Position numbers and translations under genes: made by a program
In this document: positions 32,300 to 41,899 of the stretch, piece by piece
Numbering within the stretch: position 1 is the stretch's first letter
How the letters are laid out: each line of letters begins with the position of its first letter
From: Alteromonas sp. 1_MG-2023
GTDB taxonomy: Bacteria; Pseudomonadota; Gammaproteobacteria; Enterobacterales; Alteromonadaceae
Reading direction: 5' to 3'
Assembly: GCF_030547075.1 (NCBI RefSeq)
Contig: NZ_JAUOQH010000005.1
Coordinates: 62,001 to 126,000, forward strand
Length of the DNA stretch: 64,000 bases
The notes under the pieces: generated by a model
Told to the model about the DNA's origin: nothing
The model's input: only the letters and a program-made list of their open reading frames with translations
The model's database searches: none

Positions 32300-35200
32300 C
32301 TAATTTTTCGCTTTCTCAACCTTAGAGATAGCAGCTTCGCCGTCATTAGCATTGCTGCCTTCATTGTTGTTTCCATCACCCCCATCATCTTCAACACGAT
32401 CTTCACTATCATCATCGTCTTCTTCCTCACCCAAAAAGAATTCATAGTATAAATCTAAGGCGAATTCAGACTGATCTTCAATGGTGGTTTGTACCGCTTC
32501 TAAAAACAAACGAGGCAACAAGCGGTATCGCAATGCTAAATCGGGTGGATCTTGCCTACGGCGAAGTGTGCTGCTTGAGTCGTTATTACTTAACCCAACA
32601 TCCACATTGTATACCGCCGTTAACCTGTCGTTAATTTGCCCGGTTACCGATAATTTATTCTCGTTAGTGCTTAAACTGAAATCATCAATACCTAGCGCTT
32701 TTCCAACTTGTCCGGTTAAGGTTTTGGTATTTGAAAGGCCAAAGCCCAGCAGCAAAGCAGTGTAGTTAGGATCTTCGCTTTCAGCATCTGGCCCCGAACC
32801 TGTTAGCAAATACGAGAGCACGTTTTGTTGATCCATCGAAGGCTCAGAGAACAAATTGATACTCGGGGAATCGGCTGCGCCATCTATTCTAATACCGGCA
32901 ATAACGTCGTCATCGGTTTTGTCTGGGTCCCGAATGGCTTCAATCAGTAGCATGGGCTGATCGATAGGGCCGTTGAATTGTACTTCTCCCGTTTGAATAA
33001 TAAGTTGCTGCCCGTAGGCGTTGTAACGACCGTTGAGTATTTGTAAATCACCAAAGCCGACTAAAGCAGGTTGGTTATTCACTTTCACGCCGCCGTGTAA
33101 ACTTGCCGTTAAGCCAAAGGCTTCTAGCTTAACTTCGCCGGTTTTGCCCTTGTCGATATTGACCATGACAGAGGCATGCAGAATATCCAAAGCCTCTTCA
33201 GTTGGTGGTTCGCCACGAAGGTGAACATCTTTAGAAGGCGAAACCGCACTTTCAGGCAAAGATTCAATTTCAATACGCGCCCAAGGAATATTTATACTAC
33301 CTGTGACATCTACTTTGTCAGCAGTCGCGGCTACTTTTAAATCCGGTGACACCCGCAAACGCATATTAGGTTGGCGCACCTCAAACTTGTCACCTTTCAA
33401 ATTAATGTTAGCGCTTGGCACATCAGACCAATTCACATCACCATTTACTGCGCCTTTTCCGCCACCCAATAAAAACGTGCCGTCGAAGTTCGCTTGCTGA
33501 CCATTCAAGGTAATAGATTGAGTCCAATCTTCTAGCGATACAGGCGTATCTTGGATATCTACCGCCCCATTTTCTATCTTTAATTCGCCGGTAAGTTCCG
33601 GAGCGTCTACAAACCCGGCTAACGTAACATTGCCATTCATTACACCGGTAAGAGTACGAATCGCAGGAGATAGTGGTTTTAATGGCGCTACATCGATATT
33701 CACTAATTCAATGTTACCGCTGATAGGTTTGCGCTCTTCAAACACAGAGGTATTAAAATTGACGGTGGCATTGCCTAAGTCTTCACTAGCAATAAGCGAC
33801 TTTGACTTAAGCTCGCCTTGTTTAAAGGTGCCCGTTGTTTCAACGGAATTCACCATTATGGCTAGCGGGCGCTCTTTCCCTACTTGCCAAGTGGCAGGAG
33901 ATAAAGATGCCGTAAATGTAGCATCAATGGGATCGGCCTGGGAATATTGGCCTTGAGTTTTAAGTGACAAGGTGGCCGGTGCAGCGGCTGCTACCATATC
34001 TGGTGCAAGCTCGTGCGCCCATAAGCCAACAGGCAATGCTTTGGCCCATATATTCCACTGTGCTTTATTTTCTTGGTAGTTCAAACTACTAATGCAAAGC
34101 TCGCCTTCTTCTCTAGAGTTCCAACAATGTTCGCCAACCTTTGCACTAAACGGAACCGTGCCGACTTTAAGAGAAAATGGTGATGACAACGCCCACTGCA
34201 TGTTGGCCAGTTTGAGCTTGCTTTGTTCAACCTGCCCCGCCCAAGTATTGTCTTGCCATTTGCCCGCAAGGCTTAGGGCAACCCTATGTTCCGGTAGGGT
34301 TACATCAAGGTCGACCTTATGATTAGTGTAGGAACCATCAATAACGATATCACCATTAATCTCACCTTGCTGAGCGGCTGCGCTTGAAAGTTCTGGAGAT
34401 ATGTTTACGTTAGCAAAATTAAGTGCGCCTTTTGCTATGGGATTAGTCCAGGGGCCTGTGGCTTTTATATTCCCGGTCACTGCCCCAGATACTTCTGGGT
34501 AGAGGTTGGCAATTGCTGCCACATTAAGGTCAATATCAGCGTTAATGTAACGCTTATTAAGCAGCTGCCCTACCACATCAATTTTATTTTCGGCTTGTTT
34601 AACGGCCAAAGACGCGACTAGCAAATCGCTTGGGCCTGAGTAAACAAAAGAGCCAGTCATCGAGAAGGGCTTGTTTTGCAATATGCCTTTAAGATCTAAC
34701 TCCCGAATACTGACTTGGGGGCCTTTTTCTGTGTACTGCATCACACTGGTAAAACCTCCCTCTAATTGCGCTGGTGCGTACTCAGAAAACTGAACCCCAG
34801 AGACCTTGGTAAAGGTAGTATTTCCTTCCCAAGAAATTGCTTCATCTAAGTATAGGGTGCCGGTATTACTAATGCTGCCTTCCAGCGCTTCAATCTTAGC
34901 TTCGTTCACATAAATGTTGTGTTCTTTAAGCACGACATTAAGCGCTACCGGAACTTTGCCTATATCAGGCAATGTAGCGGCTGCGCCGCCATCTAAAATA
35001 TAGTCACCCATGGTGCCATTCAACGTTAGCGCGCCATCATGCAAGGTGCCAGATTCCATAGAGGGTAAGGGTTGCTCCTTCCACGTTGCGCTAAATGAAA
35101 TAGGCAGGTTGTCGTTAAGCACATCGGCAGATAGATTCACTTTTGCATTCATAGCCCCTTCAGTTTTAAGGTCAGCTTCTAATGCCGCTAGCGAGCCTGA

Positions 35201-36202
35201 AGCATTAAAGTCTACTTGTTGCTGTTGGTCGCTTATTAGGCCATTACCGTTTAGCGATATTGACAATGGATAGGCACCATCAAGAGTGATGGCGATGTCA
35301 CCGTTAAGCGTCCCTTGAGGGTGAACCATATTTAAATTGGCCAGTGACACACTGGTATTAGCAAACTCAAAATCTTTAAATGCAAAAACCGATATGGTTT
35401 GCACAGATTCGCCTTGGTTTAAGGTGCCATTGGTCAGTGAAAACTTGCCAATTTTGACTGGAATAGGCGATGAAATAGTGGGAAGCTCGGGTGCCGTATA
35501 TGACAGTGAATATGTCTTTGATAGTGTGCTAGCGTCAGCGTTGTTTGGGTTATTGGTTGGGGGGTTACTAGCCGTGGAGGCAGGGCTGGGGTTAGCGCTA
35601 TTACCCGAGCTGTTTGCTTGGCTGGAAGGCGCGCTATTTGTACTTGCTGTATTTTGCGAGACGCTTTCAGCTTGATTCAGTGTGACCACCAAGTCTGCCA
35701 GTGATAACGATGATATTGCCAATCTTTCTTCGCCCGAAAAATCCGCTAGGGTTAACTTCCCTAATTCAATTTTCTGGCTAGGCATAGTAAGCGCGAAACG
35801 CTCAATCTTGGCTTGGTTTACTTCAATGGGAAGCGGCAGCGCAAAGCTTCCAGTTTCTTGTGTTGTTTCAGTTTCAGGCGCAGCGCTTAACTGCTCAACA
35901 ACAATATCGTTGGCGTTGATTTCATTAACGCATACCCTAGGTTCGAAAATACACCGCCAAGTTACATCTAGATAAGCATAGTCAACGTTTACTCTCCACT
36001 GCGCATTTTCCCACTTAACGTGTGAAATAGTGAGGTTGTCAGCAAGACCACCATCAATACTTTCAATATTAAGTCCACTCACTACATTGTTAGCAATAAC
36101 ACGAATGGTTGGCCCACCTAATGGGCTGATCAACAAACCATAAATGAAAACTACAATAAGTACTGGGGTAAGTAAAATAAGTGAAATGGTACGCTTTTTC
36201 AT
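32300..36202 (-). CDS. tamB: TamB, inner-membrane part of the translocation and assembly module
   Basis: 1300 residues from ATG 36202, overlapping the tamA stop by 4 bp; an in-frame start at 36235 is rejected. One N-terminal membrane anchor (about 5-28), then long repeats of beta-strands forming the lipid-conducting groove, and the conserved DUF490 (TamB) domain at the C-terminus, where YNVDVGLSNNDSS and FALDLYYEFF occur. The protein links inner and outer membranes and helps outer-membrane protein insertion and lipid transport. Two oddities: a 50-residue Ser/Asn/Pro linker at about 180-229 and a 44-residue acidic tail after YYEFF. Confidence 0.92.
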   Translation of the reverse strand: MKKRTISLILLTPVLIVVFIYGLLISPLGGPTIRVIANNVVSGLNIESIDGGLADNLTISHVKWENAQWRVNVDYAYLDVTWRCIFEPRVCVNEINANDIVVEQLSAAPETETTQETGSFALPLPIEVNQAKIERFALTMPSQKIELGKLTLADFSGEERLAISSLSLADLVVTLNQAESVSQNTASTNSAPSSQANSSGNSANPSPASTASNPPTNNPNNADASTLSKTYSLSYTAPELPTISSPIPVKIGKFSLTNGTLNQGESVQTISVFAFKDFEFANTSVSLANLNMVHPQGTLNGDIAITLDGAYPLSISLNGNGLISDQQQQVDFNASGSLAALEADLKTEGAMNAKVNLSADVLNDNLPISFSATWKEQPLPSMESGTLHDGALTLNGTMGDYILDGGAAATLPDIGKVPVALNVVLKEHNIYVNEAKIEALEGSISNTGTLYLDEAISWEGNTTFTKVSGVQFSEYAPAQLEGGFTSVMQYTEKGPQVSIRELDLKGILQNKPFSMTGSFVYSGPSDLLVASLAVKQAENKIDVVGQLLNKRYINADIDLNVAAIANLYPEVSGAVTGNIKATGPWTNPIAKGALNFANVNISPELSSAAAQQGEINGDIVIDGSYTNHKVDLDVTLPEHRVALSLAGKWQDNTWAGQVEQSKLKLANMQWALSSPFSLKVGTVPFSAKVGEHCWNSREEGELCISSLNYQENKAQWNIWAKALPVGLWAHELAPDMVAAAAPATLSLKTQGQYSQADPIDATFTASLSPATWQVGKERPLAIMVNSVETTGTFKQGELKSKSLIASEDLGNATVNFNTSVFEERKPISGNIELVNIDVAPLKPLSPAIRTLTGVMNGNVTLAGFVDAPELTGELKIENGAVDIQDTPVSLEDWTQSITLNGQQANFDGTFLLGGGKGAVNGDVNWSDVPSANINLKGDKFEVRQPNMRLRVSPDLKVAATADKVDVTGSINIPWARIEIESLPESAVSPSKDVHLRGEPPTEEALDILHASVMVNIDKGKTGEVKLEAFGLTASLHGGVKVNNQPALVGFGDLQILNGRYNAYGQQLIIQTGEVQFNGPIDQPMLLIEAIRDPDKTDDDVIAGIRIDGAADSPSINLFSEPSMDQQNVLSYLLTGSGPDAESEDPNYTALLLGFGLSNTKTLTGQVGKALGIDDFSLSTNENKLSVTGQINDRLTAVYNVDVGLSNNDSSSTLRRRQDPPDLALRYRLLPRLFLEAVQTTIEDQSEFALDLYYEFFLGEEEDDDDSEDRVEDDGGDGNNNEGSNANDGEAAISKVEKAKN

Positions 36203-38013
36203 AACTCTGGCCCCAACATCAAATGCAGTTGCCATGTTTTTTCATCTGGCGCAAAACCACGTGCCACGTAAACTCGAACAGGACCTATGGGAGATAGCCA
36301 ATGAAAGCCCGACCCCACGCTATAAGTGAGTGTGGTATCTAAATCATTGGTGGCTGTACCTGCATCAGTAAAGGCGGCAATGCGCCAATTCTGTGCTATT
36401 CGGTAGGCATACTCTACGCTGGCGGTAACCAGATACTTTCCACCTATCGCATCGTTTACTGTTTCACCCGTTTCAGGATCGATAACATCTTCGGTGGGAG
36501 ATATTTCTCGGTAGTCAAAACCGCGAATACTTTGGTCACCACCGGCGTAAAAACGAAGTGATGTGGGCACTTGAGAGAAATCATTGGTTTTAATTGCGCC
36601 CAACTCGCCTCGAATAGAAACCCGATGCACATCCGAAAAGGTACGAATAATCATGCCTTCCATCACTGATTTTACAATATTAATGTCTGAACCAAGGTTA
36701 TCTCGCCCTGCTTGAGTTAAAAACTGGAAGTAATTTCCGTTATTAATATTAAGGTCGTTATCTTTTGTAATGTAGGTAATAGAGTAGCCCGGCAATATCA
36801 ATGACGTTGTGGTGTTGTCCGTGTCGCCCTGATCATAAGTTTCTCGTAAATAGGTGATAGAGCCATCATGTTGCCAAGGCGAATTATCTTCTTGGAAATA
36901 ACGGTGGGCAGCGAGGGATAAAGTCTCACTTTCAATCGAGGTATTACTGTATTCAATAAACTGATAACCCGCTTCGAAGCTGACGTAGTCTTTGGTGATA
37001 TTTTGCATTGGAATACGATAGTCAGCGGTGACAGATTGTTCAGGTTGAGAGATAAAAATATCGGAAGAAATAGAATGCCCGCGATCGTTTACCCAGGGGC
37101 GCTCCCAGCCTAAAGTGACTCGAGGGCCGGTATCGGTAGCAGCACCAATAGAAACATCAAACGCATCACGAGGACGATGTGCTAACGATACTTCAATGGG
37201 AACATTAAGCCCTTCTGCATCGCTTACCACAGGGCGCGCGATGACGCGATTAAAGTACCCTGACTGATTTAATGAGCGATTGAAATCTGATAATTTGGCC
37301 GACGAATAAGGCTCGCCTTCTTCAAACGGAGAGAGCCGTTTGATAATAGCTTTAGCTTTGTCTTCTCCGACAAACTTTAATTTACCGAAATTATAGCGAG
37401 AGCCACTTTGCGCAATTAATATGATGTTGGCTTCTTTTTCTTCCCTGACTAAATCCAACCGCGTGGCTTGCCAATAAAAGTCAAAGTAACCGTTAGACAG
37501 GGCGTAATTAAACATCGACGACTTAAATGATTCGTATACAGGCTGGTTGAGTACATCTCCCTGTTTCAATGAAAATCCATTAAATCGACTTCTAAAGTCG
37601 CTATCTTCTCGGCCTACCCCAATAATTTCTCGGGTTACGTGTGAAACCAGAAGGGGATCGCTAAGTGAAACGGTGACGACCACCTCATCGTCTCCGGTAA
37701 CTTCTACCGTCGCATCGCTATTGTAATAGCCGAAGGGTTGCACGGCAGTCGCGACGGTGGCGACAACCTCATCTTGCCAGAAAGGATCATTCAGTAACTC
37801 TGTTTCAACATCTAAATTGTTAAGGTGAAGGCGAATATTGTCTTTTAGTTTGTCTTGGTTTATCCCATTAATTTTATAGGTGACAGCATGGGCAGTACCA
37901 ACGACTAATAGCAATAGTAAAAGAGTGAAAAACTGAAAGACAACACCATGATATTGACGGGGTTTAGCACCCGATATAGACAGTTTCGAGGAAGAAAAAA
38001 AACGCGATGGCAT
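36199..38013 (-). CDS. tamA: TamA, outer-membrane Omp85-family assembly protein
   Basis: 604 residues. A long signal peptide ends at GTAHA (near residue 43); three POTRA domains follow (about 45-265), then a 16-stranded barrel with the Omp85 loop-6 motif RGFDY and a final strand ending LMLGPEL. It partners with TamB in autotransporter and outer-membrane protein assembly. The tail ending in leucine and not in an aromatic residue is a small departure from typical outer-membrane proteins. First gene of the tamAB operon. Confidence 0.93.
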   Translation of the reverse strand: MPSRFFSSSKLSISGAKPRQYHGVVFQFFTLLLLLLVVGTAHAVTYKINGINQDKLKDNIRLHLNNLDVETELLNDPFWQDEVVATVATAVQPFGYYNSDATVEVTGDDEVVVTVSLSDPLLVSHVTREIIGVGREDSDFRSRFNGFSLKQGDVLNQPVYESFKSSMFNYALSNGYFDFYWQATRLDLVREEKEANIILIAQSGSRYNFGKLKFVGEDKAKAIIKRLSPFEEGEPYSSAKLSDFNRSLNQSGYFNRVIARPVVSDAEGLNVPIEVSLAHRPRDAFDVSIGAATDTGPRVTLGWERPWVNDRGHSISSDIFISQPEQSVTADYRIPMQNITKDYVSFEAGYQFIEYSNTSIESETLSLAAHRYFQEDNSPWQHDGSITYLRETYDQGDTDNTTTSLILPGYSITYITKDNDLNINNGNYFQFLTQAGRDNLGSDINIVKSVMEGMIIRTFSDVHRVSIRGELGAIKTNDFSQVPTSLRFYAGGDQSIRGFDYREISPTEDVIDPETGETVNDAIGGKYLVTASVEYAYRIAQNWRIAAFTDAGTATNDLDTTLTYSVGSGFHWLSPIGPVRVYVARGFAPDEKTWQLHLMLGPEL

Positions 38014-38352
38014 TGAGAAATGCGATTCCTTTAAATAGAAAAATACAACAGTGTGAACTCAGCTTCATAAATAAAGCGGCTAAAAAATAGGGTATAAGAA
38101 AAATCTACATAGCACCGATGAAAACGAATAATACCATATCTCCTTTATATACTGTGTATAGCGAAAAAAAGCACAACTAAAGTACAGGTTAAAATTAGCT
38201 ACTTTTTAGTGTATGGTTTTTGTTCGAATGTTAATAATACTTACAATTAAGTTTTCTTTCTGAAAAAGAAATAGTTGTATAGTGATTTTGACTTCGAACT
38301 AGTCACAGGATGAATAGTTCTTCTCGGTTTGTGAATAAGCAAAGGAAAATAT
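38014..38352. other. Divergent spacer tamA / S9 peptidase
   Basis: No gene supported in these 339 AT-rich bases. TATAC-TGT-GTATA, a palindrome with 5-bp arms, lies at 38148-38160; an AAGGAAAA ribosome site ends the spacer. Confidence 0.4.
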
Positions 38353-40341
38353 ATGCGTTGTTGTTTTTTACCGTGTGCCAACTCTGTTATCTCCACTGTA
38401 GTATTGTTTTTTATTGGTTTAATAAGCTTTTCTGCGATAAGTAGTGAAAGCGCTACTGAACCAACAGAAAGTGTCTCGGCCCCTTTGCCTTACACCGTAT
38501 TTAGTTCATTACCCGCGTACCGAACCCCCGCGCTTTCACCTAAAGGCGATAAGATTGCGTTCGTAAAAAATATAAATGAGCCAGATGAGTTATCAGTTTT
38601 TGCTACTTATGACTTAACCACACACAAGATGCATTATCTTATTCACTCAGATAACGAAAAAGTTAAAATCAACTGGTATCGATGGGTGAATAACGAACGA
38701 CTAGTGCTTAGTGCCCGCTATGAGAGCCGTCGTGGGAATACGCGGGTATATGACACCCGTTTGTTAGCCATGGACTATGATGCTCAAGGCGAAAGCCCGC
38801 TAACAGTGCTTGATTGGCGAAGACTCAAGCGAAGAGCGGCAGACCCAAGCCGTGTGCCCCAGTTTCAAGATAATGTAGTGGATTGGCTACCTGATGATCC
38901 TGACCACATATTGATGTCAGTTGACGTTGAAACCTTCGCCCTTCCTTCGGTGTACAAGGTTAATATCAATAATGGAAAAACCTCTAGGATAGAACGTGGA
39001 AAGCGTAGTATCAGAGAGTGGATAATCGACAGACAGCACAATGTTCGTATCGGTATAACCCTGGATTACGAAAGCGGTGAGCGACACGTTTTACTGAAAA
39101 AAGAAGAAGGTGGATGGCGCACTCTATTTAGCTACAACGCGATGAATGAAAAAGGCGAAGAGCCTATCGGTTTCGGTCTCGACCCGAATATTCTTTACTA
39201 CCGCGGCTATAAAGGCGATTACAAAGCCCTTTATACGTTAGATCTTACCACCAACGAAAGCACCGAAATTCTCGCAGATGAAGGCTATGACGTAAATGGT
39301 AGTTTAATCTATTCTGCAATGACCAATGATGCCATAGGGATTCGTCACGACGGCAGACATTACTGGGATGAGCGCTACGTGGCACTTCAAAATGGGTTAG
39401 ATGAAGCGCTGGTCGATTATGACAATACCCTTGTTAGCTTTAGTCGGGACGAAAAAACCTACATCGTTTATTCTGAGTCCGACACTATGCCTGGGGCTTA
39501 CTTTATCGGTAATAGGGATAAGGGCTCATTAGATTTTTTGTTTGAGCAATATCCTCAAATTGAGGAAGGCATGTTGACTGAGCACGAGTTAGTCAGTTAT
39601 ACCGCTCGGGATGACACAAAAATTGAAGCCTATTTAACCTTACCTAAGGGGGAAGGGCCATTCCCTACCATCATCCACCCCCATGGGGGCCCAGGCGCAC
39701 GAGATTTTAGTGGCTTCGATTATTGGACATCCTATTTTACAAATAAAGGGTATGCAGTGCTTCGCCCTAATTTTAGAGGCTCGCAGGGTTACGGGTTTGA
39801 CTTTGCCCAAAGCCAAATGAAGAGTTGGGGATTGTCGATGCAAGATGACATCACTGATGCGGCTAAATGGATGGTAGAACAAGGCTATTCAACTGAAGAT
39901 AATATGTGCATTGTTGGGGCTAGCTATGGTGGCTACGCCGCCTTGATGGCAACGGTAAAAACCCCTGAGTTATTTCAGTGTGCGGTAAGTTTTGCTGGAG
40001 TGAGCTCACTAAAACATATCGTTATTCACGCTAGACGATTCGTAAATTCAGATTTGGTGAAAGAACAAATCGGTGATGATTTTGACGACCTAAAAGCTCG
40101 CTCACCTTATTACAATGCTAAGGGCATTACGACGCCTATATTAATGCTTCATGGGGAAGAAGACCGCGTTGTTAGGCCAATGCAAAGTCGTTATATGGCT
40201 GACGAATTAGACGACTTAGATAAAACCTTCAAGTATGTTGAGCTAGATTCAGGTGACCATTATCTGTCTATTCAAGGGAATAGACATCGCTTTTTTGCTG
40301 AAATGGATGCTTTTCTAGATAAGTACTTAAAAACAGAATAA
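38353..40341 (+). CDS. Secreted S9 (prolyl oligopeptidase) family peptidase
   Basis: 662 residues. A signal peptide covers about 1-30, a beta-propeller domain follows (to about 400), then an alpha/beta hydrolase domain starting HPHGGPGARDFSGFDYW-like. The catalytic triad is S524 (GASYGG), D604 (HGEEDRV) and H636 (SGDHY). Members cut short peptides, often after proline or acyl-amino acids, in the periplasm or outside. It is monocistronic and followed by a strong terminator. Start codon confirmed by AAGGAAAA 6 bases upstream. Confidence 0.92.
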   Translation: MRCCFLPCANSVISTVVLFFIGLISFSAISSESATEPTESVSAPLPYTVFSSLPAYRTPALSPKGDKIAFVKNINEPDELSVFATYDLTTHKMHYLIHSDNEKVKINWYRWVNNERLVLSARYESRRGNTRVYDTRLLAMDYDAQGESPLTVLDWRRLKRRAADPSRVPQFQDNVVDWLPDDPDHILMSVDVETFALPSVYKVNINNGKTSRIERGKRSIREWIIDRQHNVRIGITLDYESGERHVLLKKEEGGWRTLFSYNAMNEKGEEPIGFGLDPNILYYRGYKGDYKALYTLDLTTNESTEILADEGYDVNGSLIYSAMTNDAIGIRHDGRHYWDERYVALQNGLDEALVDYDNTLVSFSRDEKTYIVYSESDTMPGAYFIGNRDKGSLDFLFEQYPQIEEGMLTEHELVSYTARDDTKIEAYLTLPKGEGPFPTIIHPHGGPGARDFSGFDYWTSYFTNKGYAVLRPNFRGSQGYGFDFAQSQMKSWGLSMQDDITDAAKWMVEQGYSTEDNMCIVGASYGGYAALMATVKTPELFQCAVSFAGVSSLKHIVIHARRFVNSDLVKEQIGDDFDDLKARSPYYNAKGITTPILMLHGEEDRVVRPMQSRYMADELDDLDKTFKYVELDSGDHYLSIQGNRHRFFAEMDAFLDKYLKTE

Positions 40342-40375
40342 ACCTTTGATCACGCTGTATTACTAAAACAGCTAG

Positions 40376-40422
40376 AGCCGCCAAGTTACACGACTAAATA
40401 GCGTGAAACTGGCGGCTTTTTG
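40376..40422 (+). terminator. Rho-independent terminator after S9 peptidase
   Basis: AGCCGCC / GGCGGCT arms extended by AAGTT / AACT with one bulge, followed by five T. Confidence 0.85.
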
Positions 40423-40537
40423 TTCATCTTTACGTTACACTTCAACCCATTCGGCACGGGTGATTTTTCTTCGATATAAATTAATCATTTCGCTAGCCTA
40501 CACCAATATCATCCCTTCTACGTTAAATAGAGAACTT

Positions 40538-41785
40538 ATGTCCGATACGAATGAGACCGCGCCTAATGCCGGCCAGCCTCAAGGTAAGCCTCCATTAGGA
40601 ATAGTGGAATTTGTAGCATTGATGGCTACCATGACATCCCTTGTCGCGTTAAGCATTGATGCCATGCTGCCTGCATTATTGCAAATAGGTGAAACATTAA
40701 ACGTAGACGAACCACACCATACTCACCTTATTGTGACCGTGTTCTTTATGGGAATGGCTTTTGGCCAAATGTTCTTTGGCCCGTTTTCTGATAGTCGTGG
40801 TAGAAGGCTTACCATTTTGATTGGGCTATTTGTTTTTGCGATTGGTACTTTTGTGTGTATGTCGGCGACTAATTTAGAAACCATGCTGGTAGGTCGCGTA
40901 ATACAAGCCTTCGGAGTATCCGGTCCCCGTATTGCTGCCATGGCTATCATCCGCGACTTGTACGTGGGTGACGCCATGGCGCGGGTAATGTCATTTATTA
41001 TGATGGTATTCATTCTTGTGCCTATGATAGCGCCTATGGTGGGTCAGGCAGTGATGGCCTTTTTCGGCTGGTTTCATATATTCACCCTATTTTTAATTGT
41101 GGCAACGTTAGCCGGTACATGGTTTTTCAGCCGGCAAGGGGAAACCTTACCTAGGCATAGACGTAGACCGTTTTCATTTAAGCAATTTTATCTATCTTCA
41201 AAATTCATTCTTACTCATGCAACGGTAATGGGTTACACCTTTGCGATGGCAGGTATTTTTGGTTCGTTTCTCGCGTATTTAAGTGCCTCACAAACCATTT
41301 TTCAGGTGTATTACGGTGTAGGCGAGATGTTTCCTTACATATTTGCAGTACTGGCGTTCTCGATTGGTTTAGCGTCTTATTTCAACGGCACCATGGTGAT
41401 GAAGTTCGGCATGAGAAAGTTGTGTCGCTTTGCGCTAAAAGGGGTTAACGGATTTGCCGTGGTCTATCTAGCATTATTGCTCGCTTATGACGGATTGCCA
41501 CCACTTGTACTCACTGTCATTACCATGTTCGTTGGTTTCTTTTTTGTGGGGATTTTATTTGGCAACTTAAACGCACTGGCCATGCAGCCACTAGGGGAAA
41601 TGGCAGGGCTTGGTGCTGCTATTATTGGTTCTCTTTCTAGTCTTTTTTCTGTGCCTATCGCGCTGTTCGTAGATAGCTTTTTAGATGGCAATTTATACCC
41701 GATAGGCGTGGGCTTTTTTATCTTCTTTGTGTTGGCTTACTTTGCAGTGAAATACGCAGAGCGGGTTCGCGAAAGCGGGGAATAG
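40538..41785 (+). CDS. Bcr/CflA-type MFS drug exporter
   Basis: 415 residues from ATG 40538; earlier in-frame codons run back into the terminator hairpin. Twelve transmembrane helices. The family motifs are ALSIDAMLPALLQIGETL, FGQMFFGPFSDSRGRR (motif A) and RVIQAFGVSGPR. Family members export bicyclomycin, chloramphenicol and sulfonamides or small peptides by proton antiport. A specific substrate cannot be assigned. It stands alone, convergent with ilvC. Confidence 0.85.
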   Translation: MSDTNETAPNAGQPQGKPPLGIVEFVALMATMTSLVALSIDAMLPALLQIGETLNVDEPHHTHLIVTVFFMGMAFGQMFFGPFSDSRGRRLTILIGLFVFAIGTFVCMSATNLETMLVGRVIQAFGVSGPRIAAMAIIRDLYVGDAMARVMSFIMMVFILVPMIAPMVGQAVMAFFGWFHIFTLFLIVATLAGTWFFSRQGETLPRHRRRPFSFKQFYLSSKFILTHATVMGYTFAMAGIFGSFLAYLSASQTIFQVYYGVGEMFPYIFAVLAFSIGLASYFNGTMVMKFGMRKLCRFALKGVNGFAVVYLALLLAYDGLPPLVLTVITMFVGFFFVGILFGNLNALAMQPLGEMAGLGAAIIGSLSSLFSVPIALFVDSFLDGNLYPIGVGFFIFFVLAYFAVKYAERVRESGE

Positions 41786-41833
41786 GTTTAAAAAAGGAAT
41801 TCATGGACAAGGACGGTATAAACAGTCAGACAT

Positions 41834-41860
41834 AAAAAAGCCCGACCAAATTGGTCGGGC
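41834..41860 (-). terminator. Rho-independent terminator of ilvC
   Basis: Perfect GCCCGACCAA / TTGGTCGGGC arms (41840-41860). On the minus strand six T follow; about 40 bp past the ilvC stop. Confidence 0.88.
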
Positions 41861-41899
41861 AAGAGGGCTTATATAAAGCACCTAACGACAGAAACTGTC

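Noticed and set aside
35010-35975. Several long plus-strand frames opposite tamB
   Set aside because: They are antisense shadows of the tamB codons, rich in Ser/Thr/Leu, without ribosome sites or family resemblance.
38148-38160. LexA box before the S9 peptidase
   Set aside because: The palindrome TATAC-TGT-GTATA does not fit CTGT-N8-ACAG.
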